22,729 nucleotides of DNA from Haplomitrium mnioides (GCA_049999725.1 JBNGIS010033978.1:1-22729), one strand, 5' to 3'. Positions 1 through 9,852 are shown, counted from the first letter of the stretch. Numbers and translations are program-made. The notes: generated by a model not told the origin, from the letters alone.

Positions 1-113
1 ATTTTAGTCTTAAATTTAATGTTTTTGAATGACAAATCTTCGAAAAAAAAATTCCGACTGCCAAGTGAAACATGAACTCAATAGTGGTTCTTGGTTCAAA
101 GTAGCAGCTGTTT
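1..113 (+). repeat. AT-rich terminal repeat block, copy 1 (3' end only)
   Basis: This is the last part of an AT-rich block that occurs twice more in the window, at about 18055-18361 on the plus strand and about 20604-20925 on the minus strand. All three share a run ending in GTTCAAAGTAGC followed by AGCTGTT or a near variant. Similarity stops abruptly at about position 114, where the coding remnant of the DUF7869-like gene begins. The upstream part lies outside the window. It could be the end of a mobile element or of a longer duplicated unit. Confidence 0.75.
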
Positions 114-114
114 A

Positions 115-2230
115 CTATAGAAACATTTTGAAATCCCAAGTTTCCAACAAAAGAGTCGTCTGAGGTTTAGGATTATAGGATAATTAAAGCGCCTCGCTAA
201 GACTTGTAATCGTGAAATTTTTGATACATTTTAAACATTTCAAAAATTGGCTGAGCATTTGATCAATTTGATCATGAGTATGGCCAACTATAAGAAATTA
301 CACCTTGATTTTTCAAAAAACATTCTTGGCAATAAGAAGACTAAGATATCCAAACAAGATAGAATTCTTATTCTCTCGTGTCGTATTGTCCAACTAAAGA
401 TACAAAGTTAGAAGCAGCGGGCCTTGAAAGTCACATAATATTTTGTTGAGCACAGTAACTGTCAAATTAGAATTGCTTCTCAAGTTTTCGTACGTTAAGA
501 AGACCCTTGAAGAAAGAGCATGATTGAATATTAAGGCACCAACAACATGCACACCCACCAAACAATCTTTATCAATATTTTTTGGTGGTGAACGCTAGTG
601 TGGAATAACAATTTTCTTCTGATCCATTCTACCAATGACAATTCCCAAGTACTTTTGACCAACGACACAACATTTTCTTCGATGGTTTGCAAGTTTTGGT
701 TTTTCTTTCATTGGTTGGTCACAATGAAGAAATAATTGGTGATTATATTTGACTACATCATCAAAAAACACGAAGGGCATAAAAGTAGTTCAGTAAAACA
801 TATGTCGATACTTGTAACTTCAAAACACAACCTCAAGTGCCACAAACATTCAAGTCATCTTAAACAAATGTTTGAATTTGTAGAAATGAAACACTATGTA
901 CAAGATTTAAAATAAACTTTAGGCAATTTGAAAAAGAAAAATCTTTTTTGAAAAGATAAAAACAAGATTTGCAAACAAAGGGTACTAGAACACATCCTCT
1001 AAGCGTTTAGGATGAGTGGAGACAACAAGTGATCATATGCGCGCTTAGGACCAATTCAACAACACCAATATCATGGCTTGTTGTGACTATTGTCGCGACT
1101 AGTTTAAAAAAGAACAAGAACAAATCCTATGCGTACATAAGATTGGCGAACAACAAAAACAAATCTTTCAATTTTTTCTTAACAAGGGCTCTTAATTTAA
1201 AGGAACAAAAACAAAACTTGTTGTAAGGCTAAGGTGACCACCAAGAATCAAATTCATTTTCTTTCTTTATTCGACTGTAGACAAGGTTACAATTAAAATA
1301 TAAAACAACAGACTCTATGTGAGCATAGACACTCTTCTCACAACTCAACTTACTAAGAACTATTCAACTCAAATCTTCTTTGCTAAAAAACTTCACAAAA
1401 AAATATCTTTTGGCTATAAGTTGAGAGAACATAACATCTCTAGAACTAATCTTTGAGTCTAGAAAAAAGAGGGTGAATTAGCCGAAGGTGTTAAAAGAGA
1501 AGAAAATTTGTTACCTCTATCGGAATCGAAGACAAAATTTCTCGCAAAGATTTTATTTCTTCGCATGTTTTACAAACAACAAATCTATTGCGTTTTGGAA
1601 TTTTTACATTTGGAAAATGAGTTCTCCAATGTTTTGTGAAACCCAATAAACTAATAATACTATGGGGATTTTTCTCTTTCAAATAAGTGGTGTAGTAGTG
1701 ATAAACTTCCCATTTTGTAAAATTATTGGGCAAGTTGTACACTTTGTGAGTGGGTATTCTCTCACAATGTCCCTAGAGAAAATTGTCCATCCACTCACAC
1801 ACAAAAACTCCTTTAACAGATAGTTCTCTTTTTCTAAAAATGCCTCTAAGATCTGCATTTTTGAGATTTAAAATCCTTTGGATTCTATCATTCCCTACTG
1901 CTAATATTAATTTGAAGGCTCTTCTATAGACAAAAGTACCACCAGGTCAAGTAAACTAATTTTCAACATCGGAGTCTTTTCTTGGTATTCCCTATTGCAG
2001 TGTGATATCTAGATTCTTCATGCTTTGTCAAAGTATATTTCTCTCATAGTTTTCAAAAAATTTGTCTTATACAATGACAAGCAATTATTTCGACAACAAG
2101 AAATTCTCTTCAATCCAAAAATTGACATTGGATTGAGCTTTTTCCTCACAAAGCTCTCGTTATGATGGACTTCTTGCAAAGAATTTTTGCATAATGTGTT
2201 TACCCATTTTAGCCCAAACAAAGAATTCTT
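115..2230 (-). pseudogene. Decayed DUF7869-like transposon-associated protein
   Basis: Reading the minus strand from about 2230 down, broken frames carry a series of motifs I recognise from the DUF7869 family of transposon-associated eukaryotic proteins. In order they are: a cysteine cluster CCRNNC (about 2081-2098); an HWRTHFPNVKIP segment followed by a C-x2-C pair (inside 1491-1742); a G-R-MDQKK segment at about 610-630, where the family usually has an aspartate before MDQ; LDNTTRENKN near 364-393; and VGHTHDQID at 262-288. The C-terminal residues run to the repeat junction at about 114. The acidic residues in LDN and ENK could belong to an RNase H-like catalytic core; that is inference. 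A donor-like GAG|GTAA lies at 1514, suggesting an intron over roughly 900-1514. In-frame stops, for example before LDN and after the LIAKNVF segment, and frameshifts make it a pseudogene. The family match is from memory and was not searched. Confidence 0.62.
780..1514 (-). other. Probable intron or decayed spacer inside the DUF7869-like gene
   Basis: No coding continuity is visible here on the minus strand. The segment is AT-rich and begins, in minus orientation, with a good donor-like GAG|GTAAC at 1517-1511. It contains isolated palindromic cores of the kind seen elsewhere in the window, such as CTATGTGAGCATAG near 1314-1327 and ATATGCGCGCTTAG near 1034-1047. The acceptor is not clear; a TTTAAG on the minus strand near 865 is one option. 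Short plus-strand frames in this stretch have no recognisable content. Confidence 0.35.
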
Positions 2231-2348
2231 ATGTTGTGCTAGATGATTCGGTCTATAAGCAAATCCAATAATAAGAGATAATTCATCTTGAAGATCTTGG
2301 TTGTCATGGTAAACACTGTTTGTTCCGTTGCAAAATATTTTTGAGTTC

Positions 2349-2422
2349 TCTCAATCCCCAAGAAGAATCTCATCTCTCAATCTCATTGACAATATCTCAA
2401 TCCCCAAGAAGAATCTCATCTC
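2349..2422. repeat. Direct repeat, two 28-bp copies, 46-bp period
   Basis: The 28-bp run beginning TCTCAATCCCCAAGAAG occurs at 2349-2376 and again, identically by eye, at 2395-2422. It is a local tandem duplication inside the region possibly encoding the N-terminal part of the minus-strand gene. Confidence 0.85.
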
Positions 2423-3277
2423 AATCAAAAACCATTTTGAAACCAAATCTCCATCAATATCTTGATGAGAAGGAAATATTTTTTGTAATAAAATCAGTGC
2501 CCTTAGCGATAACTCCAAAGAAATGTTGATTGATTGAGACTCTTTGTTGGAATCATTTTCCAAGCTATCGTCTAAAGACTCTTCCAAAAGAATTCAGTTT
2601 GTTTCAGATATCCTCTTGCAATGTGCAACTTGAAATGAAATAAGTCTTTGTTTGAGTGGTGCTATCAAGGAGAGTGGCTCATCTCTAAAATTAAAACTAT
2701 CCACAAATTGTATGTTTTTTGTGTTCTGAACAAACATTTTTTGATCATAAATATCAAGGTCTCCCTTAGATATGGACAAAGAAAGGTCTACAACTATCTG
2801 GAATTTCTGTGTTGAACCTATTTTTGCTAATATCTTGGAATACTCAGAAGAAAGATTCAACTTCAACCGCTTGAAAGGCAATAAAGATATTGTGTTGAAT
2901 GAAGTCTATTTCTTTAGTTCTCTATGAGCATTGGGTTCACTCTTTGATCCTTTGTGCCTAAGTTGTTCAGCCATTAATCCTATATGCGTATTGGATTCAC
3001 TGCTTGATCCTATGCACGCATAGGGTTGAGTCCTTGAACCTATGCGCGCATGGAGTTAGCCTTCTCCATCTTTTTTGGCGGAGCTATTTGATTTAATCGA
3101 GGCTATCTTTTTCCTCAATATACTCGCAATCACACTTAATGTTTTTAATACTCTATCGCTTACCTCCAAATAATTGCCATTTGAACAAATCTCAGCCTAC
3201 TTGTCAAAAGTAACACTTTTTTGTGAAGATGAATCTTGAAACTCTAACCTCTTCTTGTCTTTAAAAACTCTAGCCAT
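2351..3277 (-). pseudogene. Possible N-terminal exons of the DUF7869-like gene
   Basis: On the minus strand a candidate first exon starts with ATG at 3277 (MARVFKDKKR...). It has one in-frame stop after the VTFDK segment and continues as an amphipathic, lysine-rich stretch to about 3070. A repeat-bearing AT-rich gap (2900-3065) follows. A second open stretch from 2881 to 2351 is interrupted by a single TGA just after the SETN residues (near 2594). This second part is acidic and serine-rich (SLDDSLENDSNKES), without a domain I recognise. Its orientation and spacing agree with it lying upstream of the DUF7869-like core, but linkage into one transcript is inference. It could also be an unrelated decayed gene. 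Confidence 0.35.
2920..3060. repeat. Short cluster of palindromic GCGC-core units
   Basis: Four degenerate units alternate a core such as CTATGCACGCATAG or CTATGCGCGCATGG with GGTTGAGTCCTTGAAC-like spacers. The cores match those of the longer arrays at 17490-18020 and 20990-21345. The cluster lies between the two candidate N-terminal coding pieces of the minus-strand gene, as if in an intron. Confidence 0.6.
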
Positions 3278-3734
3278 TGAAAAGTCTCTCTAAAAATCAA
3301 GTACTTCAAGAAATTATTTTAACAAATATTTTGAACCTCTTACAACACATCTAAAAGATGTGTTTTTCAAGATTTTTTTGCAAAATAACAAATATGGGAA
3401 CTTTTTGTGAGGAAAATGAAAAAAAGAAATTGGAAAGATGAAAACAAGAAATGATTTATATACTATTTTTTTTGCACTAGACAAACCCATGTATAAAGAG
3501 CTTTGCGAATCATTTTTTGACACAAAAAGTCATTTTTGGAAATTTAGCTATAAAAGTAGCGTTAGTGGAAAGTTTCTTTGCATTGTTGCAAGTTTAGTTT
3601 TTGGTTTTTGTTTTCCTGCCATCCCTATTTTTTCATTTACTTACTTTTTTGCCATTTCCAACCTTCGGAGATTTGTGAGCTTTTGTTCATTACATGTTTT
3701 ATCTCTAGATTTACCTATTTTTAGCATCTTGAGA
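3278..3734. promoter_or_regulatory. Intergenic gap between divergent genes
   Basis: This AT-rich stretch of about 457 bp separates the candidate minus-strand start at 3277 from the candidate plus-strand start at 3735. If both starts are right, it would be a bidirectional promoter region. The plus-strand frame is open back to 3438, but the upstream part is a low-complexity, Phe/Ser-rich translation with no domain, so I treat it as leader. TATA-like runs (for example TTTATATACTA near 3450) are not distinctive in such AT-rich DNA. Confidence 0.3.
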
Positions 3735-4439
3735 ATGACATCTCAAGGAAATGTTTCTTGCCCTGCTCAACCGAAGCCACATAGGTATTCAGATATTGTC
3801 AATGCTCTAGAGCCTGCAAAACTCGAGTGGAATTGGCTAATTAGTTACTGTTTCGTGAAAGACCTCGATCAACATCTTTACCTTTTTGCTAGTGAAGGTG
3901 AAAATTTCAATTTGAATTTAGTAGTCCAAATTACGATGATATGTGAAGGCAAGAAAGCCAACGTTGAAGGGCATTGAGTGCGACTTCATTAAATTGACCA
4001 TCCATATCAAGATTTTGAAGCCCAAATAGGGTGTTAATATTCAAGCACTAGTGCCACATTCGAGTGCGGCAACATTTTCAGTTCACGTTGTAGGTCCTTC
4101 TGCCCAAAAAAAAAAGGAAGGAGGTTGAACCAACTGCAGTTCTAAAAAAATTAAGCCAGCTGCCAAAAAGAAAAAGCTTGTTCCAGCACCGGTCATTGAG
4201 GAGAAGCCAGCCCTCTTGGAATCTACAACAAGGTCGTCTTTTGTTGCCCCTTTATCTTCATCACCAAGCAACTCGGAGTAAGAATCAAAGCCGGAGCCAG
4301 TTCAGGCTCCAACATCCAGAGCAAAAAGGCAATCCCATAAGGGGTTGCAAACTTTCTAGAAACGGGAGTAGGTCGATCCTCAGATAGTGTCTGAGGAAGA
4401 TGGAAACAAAATTAGGGAGTCTGCAATCCAGCAATGCAC

Positions 4440-4725
4440 AGTCCACAAAGAAACAATCACTATTAGGCTGGAGAACTTGAATTTGCTAAAACTTGGAATG
4501 GACAACTAGAGGCATTTCAAATTAGAATACCAAATGAAGATTTTATTGAGCTTCTGGTGTAAAGAATGCTCACAAAAAAATATGTGCATAGTTTTTTCAT
4601 TGTTGTTGTTGACTCGAAGTATGGGTTGAAAGACAAGTCAGGGTTTGATATTAGGAGCCTTGACAAGTATCGCTACAAGATTGCAAGAGGCAATCACAAT
4701 GCTACAGCAAGGCAGTTATTAATCA
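4440..4725 (+). other. ParB/sulfiredoxin-like segment of copy A
   Basis: In broken frames this segment gives a short strand-like RLENLNL, a gap with one frameshift near 4510, hydrophobic FFIVVVDSKYG, then KYRYKIARGNHNATARQLL. The order of elements fits the ParB/sulfiredoxin-like fold: a locator phrase, a hydrophobic strand, then G-x-H-x-x-x-A. The arginine after the His of typical ParB is Asn here. This is resemblance by eye; a profile search would be needed to confirm it. Confidence 0.5.
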
Positions 4726-5384
4726 CAAAATAAGGAGCAAAGAGTCTGGCATTATCGCTCTGCAACTGTTTTGTGTACATGGGCCTTACACCAATAAAGG
4801 CCCGTATTTTTGCAATTGATGACAATTACGACCAAAGGTACATGTTGGAAATGACCTCTATTCAAAAGGTCGAATATTAGCATCAAAGATTTGTGGAAAG
4901 TAGGATGATGTCATCCCAAAAATTGAAAAAAGAACTAGTGCTGGAAACCTTGGAGATAAAGCCCAAGTCAACACTTGAGAAGACAGTAACTTTTCAAGAC
5001 AACTGGTTCCAGTTGGCATTCAGAAAAGGTGAGCTATGGGATCTACAACAAAGCATATTTTCAATATGGGAGAAGAATATCGTCAAGGGCTAGAAGCCAA
5101 AGGCCAAGGGATCTCTGAGAATGGAGGACATGAAGTGGACACTTGGGATGACCCTTTAGGGTCTTCCTGATGAAGTAAAAATTTCAGTTTTGAAGCGGGT
5201 GGAAGCTGGAGAGCTTTCAATGGACGAAATGTCTCGGGAGACAGAGAGATATAAAGTTTTGGTAGATATGGTTAAAAGTTTTTGTTTGTAGGTTTACTGC
5301 AACACTTGGGAGGAAGCAAAAGAGATGTACCCTCTCCACACTGAGGAGTCCAAGATGGCTGCTTTCTATTCAAGCTTCGAGAAG

Positions 5385-5792
5385 TCCTTGTTTTTGATAA
5401 AAAAAAGGGTTTAGGGTCCATGCAAGCATGGGCTTTGCTATCCAGGCATGCCTTGACTTCGCAGTCCAAACGTGATAGGACTTTGCAGTTAATGTGCGAT
5501 AGGACTTTGCAGTCCATACACGCATGGACTTCGAAGTCCTTTTGCGCCTGGACTTCAAAGTCCAAAAGCGCCTAGAAAGTGAGTCCATGCTCATTTGGAC
5601 TTCAAAGTCCATGTGCACATAGACCTCGCAGACCAAGCACCTGGACTTCATTGTCCAACCGCGCAAGAACTACAAAGTCCATGTGCGCATGGACTTTGAA
5701 GTCCAAGCGCATAAGAAATTCAGTGTCTCTCTCTAGTATTTAATTTGTTTTTATCTTCTAATATTGTTTTCTGTTTTTTTTTTTTATGTAAG
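5385..5792 (+). other. Intron of copy A carrying the palindromic array
   Basis: Coding similarity to copy B breaks after the SSFEK codons (about 5384) and resumes at GGGACAAAAC (5793). In copy B the same interval is a clean GT...AG intron. Here the donor is lost: copy B's CTTCTG|GTAATT corresponds to TCCTTGTTTTTG in this copy. The acceptor side is still recognisable as a pyrimidine tract followed by TATGTAAG. The middle is the palindromic minisatellite. Confidence 0.6.
5410..5715. repeat. Alternating-palindrome minisatellite, copy A
   Basis: About twelve degenerate units of about 24 bp alternate a 14-bp palindrome (GGACTTCGAAGTCC) with a 10-bp GC-core palindrome (ATGCGCGCAT, AAGCGCCT and variants). 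Best preserved units lie at 5510-5575 and 5670-5712. Both strands read alike, so apparent minus-strand reading frames here are only translations of the repeat. The same design occurs in the copy B intron. Confidence 0.85.
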
Positions 5793-6176
5793 GGGACAAA
5801 ACGTTCAAACATCAACTGACAAAAAAATTGACAATAGTTGCAAAAGGCCAAAAAAGATCAGGGGTCAAAGAAGCCCCAGAAGATCATGACCAAGCTCCCA
5901 CTCTCGCTTCCTATCCTCCAACTTTTCTTCTTTATTGTCAAAAAGCTAGAGAGTGGAAATCAATGCAGCAAAGCGGTGCTACATCTCTTGCAATTGAAGG
6001 AGTTGTGAGAGACGAGAACTAATTGTCCTATGTCGATGGTCTCAACACGACATTTTACCAAATCCACATAGAGGCCAACACTCAGTAGTTGAAGGGCTTG
6101 GTGAAACCTAAGTGTTTCACTTTCACTATTGCGGATATTCCTTATGATTACAACCTTAAGGAATGTAAGCATGATG

Positions 6177-6181
6177 ATTCT
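6177..6181. repeat. Target-site duplication ATTCT, left
   Basis: ATTCT immediately precedes the 5' LTR terminus TGTCA at 6182 and is matched exactly by ATTCT at 16496-16500 after the 3' LTR. The empty site in copy B holds a single ACTCG (reverse complement of 21963-21967) at the homologous place. Confidence 0.95.
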
Positions 6182-6729
6182 TGTCAACCAATGGAACATG
6201 GGCTAATCTGGGTTACAAGGAACTAGAAGCGGCAGCAACAACATTTCTCCATTCTGAAGTGGTAAGATAATCTGGAAGCAACAGAATAGCTCTAATCGGA
6301 AGCTAAGAGCAAGTTACCTCGTTTTTCGATCCGAAGTAGCGGAATCGGATTCATATAGTGGAGGAAGGAGGCAAGACTTGGAGAGGTGAGCGCTAGAGAA
6401 TTCCAAGGGGATGGCATCGAAAGAGAGAAGGAATACGGGGCAGAGCGAAGGGATATACGAGAGTAGAGGAGAACTGCAAGGCAGCAATGACAGAGGGAGC
6501 TATGACAAGGGTGAAAGTCGGGATGCAGAATGGAGGAGCCAACTGTTCGACCAGTGCATTCTCAATTTGTGACCATTCGAGGCGTGCAATACATTGATAG
6601 AGAGAAGAGCTCGAGGCGATCGTAGTGCAACTTGAATCGAAGAGAATGGGGCAGAATTAAGGAAGAACGACCCTTGGGGGAAGTTAATCGACGGCCGTAG
6701 TCCCAAGGATTCCGTGGAGCGGTGCAAAA

Positions 6730-8207
6730 ACGTGGCAGCCCACCGCACTCCGAGGAATCCGACGGACGACGTGGCAGCTCTTGCGGGTCCGAAGAGTTCG
6801 ACAGGATCTCGCCTCCCTACATGGGGATCCCCAGTTAAGGGGGATCCAATCAGCCTCTCTATGTGGGTTCCAGACTTAACAATGATCCGTGAAGGAAGAT
6901 CCGACGGGTCCGAAGTGATGGCGAAGCGGCAACTGACGAAGCGAAGACTAATTATTATTACGGTGACATGGAGGATTCCTTAAGGCAACGGCGAGGCTAA
7001 GCGAGAAGGACGAAACAGCAACGGATCCTAGTTACGGACTCAAGAACTCCGTAGGGAGCTGCGGAGATATGGCAGTCCCACCGCGCTTCACGGATTCAAG
7101 GACACGTGGCATTCCCAGGGAGTCCACGGGACTTAGCGGAAAATGGGGAAGCCCCGGGTAAACTGGTTCCAATTAGCCTCTCTAAGTGGGAAGACCACTT
7201 AACGGAGATCCAACAGGAAACCCAACTGGAGACCAGGGGAATGGATGCGAAGCAGTGACTTATCACGGGCCCGGCCAGAAAAAGAGCAAGGCGAAATGCT
7301 GATATATCGCTGATCCGGCGAAGCATCGGAAAGTTCGACAAGGTATTGTCTGAAAGTTCGACGGGAGTTTATGGCGCACTTAGTTCTTGTGGCGAAAAGA
7401 CGATGAAGCAACGATCCGGCCAAAAGAAGAAGCAAGGGACCAACAACCGAAAGGGTGACTTATCGGAGTTCCGACATTGGCGAGGACGAAAGTTCAACAT
7501 GGCGCGTTGAAAGTTTGAAGGGGATCCACGGGGAGTCTGCCATGGTTCATATATCAAGTGGAGCAAAGAGTTAGCGAAGGAAGCCTCAGTTCTTATTGCG
7601 AGCGGGATCCGAAGCGACGACAAAAGGTACCGTTCTTACTCGACGAGTGAATTACTTGACGGATGACGTGGCGCTCTACTATGGTCCAAGGGTTCCTGCG
7701 AGTCAACTACGGAAGCCGGTCAAGGCGACGGTCCGCCTACCCCCTTGCGGGGCGACGTCGGACGGCGCGGCGACGGATGATGCGGCGTTCAGCGGTGGTC
7801 CAAGGGTTCCTGCGGGTCTTTGACGGATGACGTGGTGCTCCACTATGGTCCGAGGGTTCCTGCGGGTCAGCAACGAGTCAACTATGAAATCCGGTCAAGG
7901 CGACGATCCGCCTTTGCGGGGCGGCAGTGGACGACGCTGTGCGGATGACGTAGAAGACAGGACACGTGGCGACTTGTGGTGTTCCGAGGGCGACGACGGG
8001 ATTTCAAAGAGCGATGGCGGGATTCCGAGGGAGTTCGCGGACATGTGGCGACCTGTGGTGTTCCAAGAGCGACGTCGAGATTCCGAAGAGCGACGACGAG
8101 GTTCCGAGGGAGTTTGTGGACACGTGGCAACTTGTGGTGTCCTGAGGGTGACAACAAAGTTTTGATGATTGACGACGCGATTCCGGTGGAGTTTGCGGGC
8201 ACGTGGC
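6730..8207 (+). promoter_or_regulatory. Cluster of seven ACGTGGC (G-box/ABRE-type) boxes in the 5' LTR
   Basis: Exact ACGTGGC occurs at 6730, 6769, 7104, 7666, 7964, 8122 and 8201, often as CACGTGGC. This is the core bound by plant bZIP factors in abscisic-acid and stress-responsive promoters (ABRE/G-box). Further sites look like decayed boxes, for example ACGTGGT at 7826-7832, CATGTGGC at 8042 and ATATGGC near 7067. All lie in U3, upstream of the TATA box. Function is inferred. Confidence 0.6.
7655..7880 (+). repeat. GC-rich tandem repeats with GACGGATGACGTGG units
   Basis: Three copies of a unit containing GACGGATGAYGYGG, then TATGGTCC or GGTGGTCC, then RAGGGTTCCTGCG, begin near 7659, 7773 and 7823. 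The spacing is irregular because a GGTCAAGGCGACGRTCCGCC segment separates some of them. The same series is present in the 3' LTR at about 14140-14420. Confidence 0.75.
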
Positions 8208-8222
8208 AGCTGGTAGGGGTCC
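7963..8222 (+). repeat. 79-bp tandem array in the 5' LTR
   Basis: Units start with CAYGTGGC at 7963, 8042, 8121 and 8200, an exact 79-bp period. Each unit continues with a YTGTGGTGTTCC-like phrase and then 21-bp subrepeats of the type CGACGACGGGATTCCRARGAG. The last unit is partial. Three of the four starts are intact ACGTGGC boxes, so array growth also multiplies the putative regulatory site. Confidence 0.85.
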
Positions 8223-8755
8223 GTGAGCTCTTGTGGAAGCATGACAGCTTGCGAGGGTCTGCGGGTGATCGCGGAGGCATGGCAACAAGGAGAATCAAGA
8301 AAAAACTAGGAATCTACTCGCGAGATGCGACGGTTGGCCAATCTACGAGGTTGACCTACAAATCCAATCCTATTCCAAGTAAATGTCTTCGGATTTCTTT
8401 GCGAAAAGACCTCCTCGACAACTACTTTGGGTCTACGCTCAAACTGATGCTTCAAAAGAATTGAACCAAGATTGCAACAGGATTGATGAGGCGTCCAAAC
8501 GGCGAGGCGATCCTGATCGGAAACCTGCAAAGGAGAGCACTACGAATCGAAGGCAAGGTTCAGCCAAGAGTTCTCCGAAAATCTTTCTTACCCAATCCTG
8601 AATGCTTCAACTGATACCGTTAGACGCGGGTAAACTGACAAGTGTCAGCTTCTCAAGAAACAGAGGCCAACGAGAAAAATAGCCAAGTCCAGCAAGGAGG
8701 AAAGATGCGTTCTTGTTCAAGAAACCATTGGGAGTGACGTGCGCTGCAAAATGGG

Positions 8756-8762
8756 TATAAAG
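8756..8762 (+). promoter_or_regulatory. TATA box of the 5' LTR
   Basis: TATAAAG is preceded by a GC-rich stretch and is conserved in the 3' LTR at 15224-15230. It is the most plausible core promoter of the element; transcription would start about 30 bp downstream. Confidence 0.6.
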
Positions 8763-9852
8763 GGATCATCTGCGATGTTTTAGGGGTTGGTGTAAATGCA
8801 AGCTTGCAAGTCGTGAGATCGATAGCAGAAAGGAAGACACACGAGGGAGGGAGGACATATTTCTTAAAGCTTCACTTGAGGCAGGTGAACTCGAGTAGGG
8901 GGCTAGCAGGGGTGGAGGTGGACTAGAGGGGCGCTGGGAATCGCTGGGCGGGGAGCTCTATAGGCTTAGGCGATCCAAGTGTACTCATCTCTGCGGGTGG
9001 ACCAGCATCGGAGGTGGGCTGATACTTGAAGGCTGAAGGGAATCTGGGTTGTCTTGAAATCGGAGGGGCTACCAAGGTGGGATCTTTGGGGTCGCCTTAG
9101 TGTCAACTTTGCAGGAGCAACAATCCCAAGAACGTTATGGGCATTTCTGGTTTATTCTCTCAAGGGAAGTCAAGAAGGAGTAGCTGCATTCGTGCTCACG
9201 CATGGTGAAAGAAAATCCATCGAAGCTTTGGGGTGGAGTGGGTGGCCAACAGTCGAGAGGACTGTCTTCCAGAGGTGGAAGTTAAACAAGACCTCTTCCG
9301 ATCCTGAGGAAGTCAAACCAAAGGCTTCTCGCGAGGGAAGGTAAAAAGACTATCTGGGGAAGGGTGCGTGAGTAGAGGGAGGACGTGTCATTGGAATCGT
9401 GAGACTCAAGAGAAGGTTGGAATTGCTGGAATAAAGATCATGAGTGCAAGAGAGGCAGCAAAGATCGGATCTTGGGAGAATCAGAAGAGCTGCAGAGGAA
9501 CGAGAGGAATGGAGGATTGAGAGGTCACGACTATGTTGTGGGGATCAGCCCAAGTCAGAGGAACGCTGGCGGAGTGTGTGGTGTTGTGTGTGCAGGGTGT
9601 AGCTAGTTTTGTATTCTGTTTGTAATTACTGAAGAGACATTACAGATCCAAAGTGAACAGGATCTCTGATTAGCAGGGGTCCAAGAATCAGAGTCAGAGG
9701 ATAAGGCGGTAAGGAGACAGATCCCTTGTATAATTCAGATATCAGGACTTGAGCCTGCATTGTAAAACTTTGAGTCGGGATCCTATTTCGGATCCCTGAA
9801 ATCCACTTTGGAATTTGATCAGAGACGCTTATGTGGTGTGTATGAATATGTG

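Larger units (their letters stand above)
3735..6181 (+). pseudogene. ParB-like/DNA methyltransferase fusion, copy A, 5' part
   Basis: The start is taken at 3735 (MTSQGN...), the first Met after a non-coding-looking leader. About 80 residues of unknown fold follow (WNWLISYCFV...LDQHLYLFASEGENF), then a frameshift near 3975. Next is a Lys/Ala/Pro-rich linker (AAKKKKLVPAP, nuclear-signal-like, about 4155-4190). A segment from about 4445 to 4720 resembles the ParB/sulfiredoxin-like N-terminal domain: ETITIRLENLNL, then VVVDSKYG, then KYRYKIARGNHNATARQLL, where GNHNATA stands where ParB has G-x-[HR]-R-x-x-A. Near 5155-5270, GLPDEVKISVLKRVEAGELS resembles the HTH part of ParB (LP..V...L..GELS). After the palindromic intron, 5793-6181 encodes the start of a methyltransferase domain, with motif IV-like DIPYD at 6134-6148. 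Numerous stops and frameshifts, and the retrotransposon at 6182, make it non-functional. Confidence 0.6.

Noticed and set aside
1029-1226. Small plus-strand frame as a gene
   Set aside because: Its translation is Asn/Lys-rich with no domain, and it lies in the probable intron of the minus-strand gene.
3438-3734. N-terminal extension of the methyltransferase gene back to the Met at 3438
   Set aside because: The stretch is AT-rich with a low-complexity Phe/Ser/Leu translation and no domain. Coding-like composition begins at about 3735, though a signal or leader role cannot be excluded.
5272-5666. Overlapping minus-strand frames with repeated MDFEV/MDCKV-like translations
   Set aside because: They are translations of the palindromic minisatellite and the intron. 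The repeat reads alike on both strands, and the frame is not kept in copy B.
7880-8300. Several overlapping open frames on both strands in the 5' LTR, and the matching set at 14360-15080
   Set aside because: They come from GC-rich tandem repeats with few stop codons. No domain is seen and the frames are not conserved between the two LTRs.
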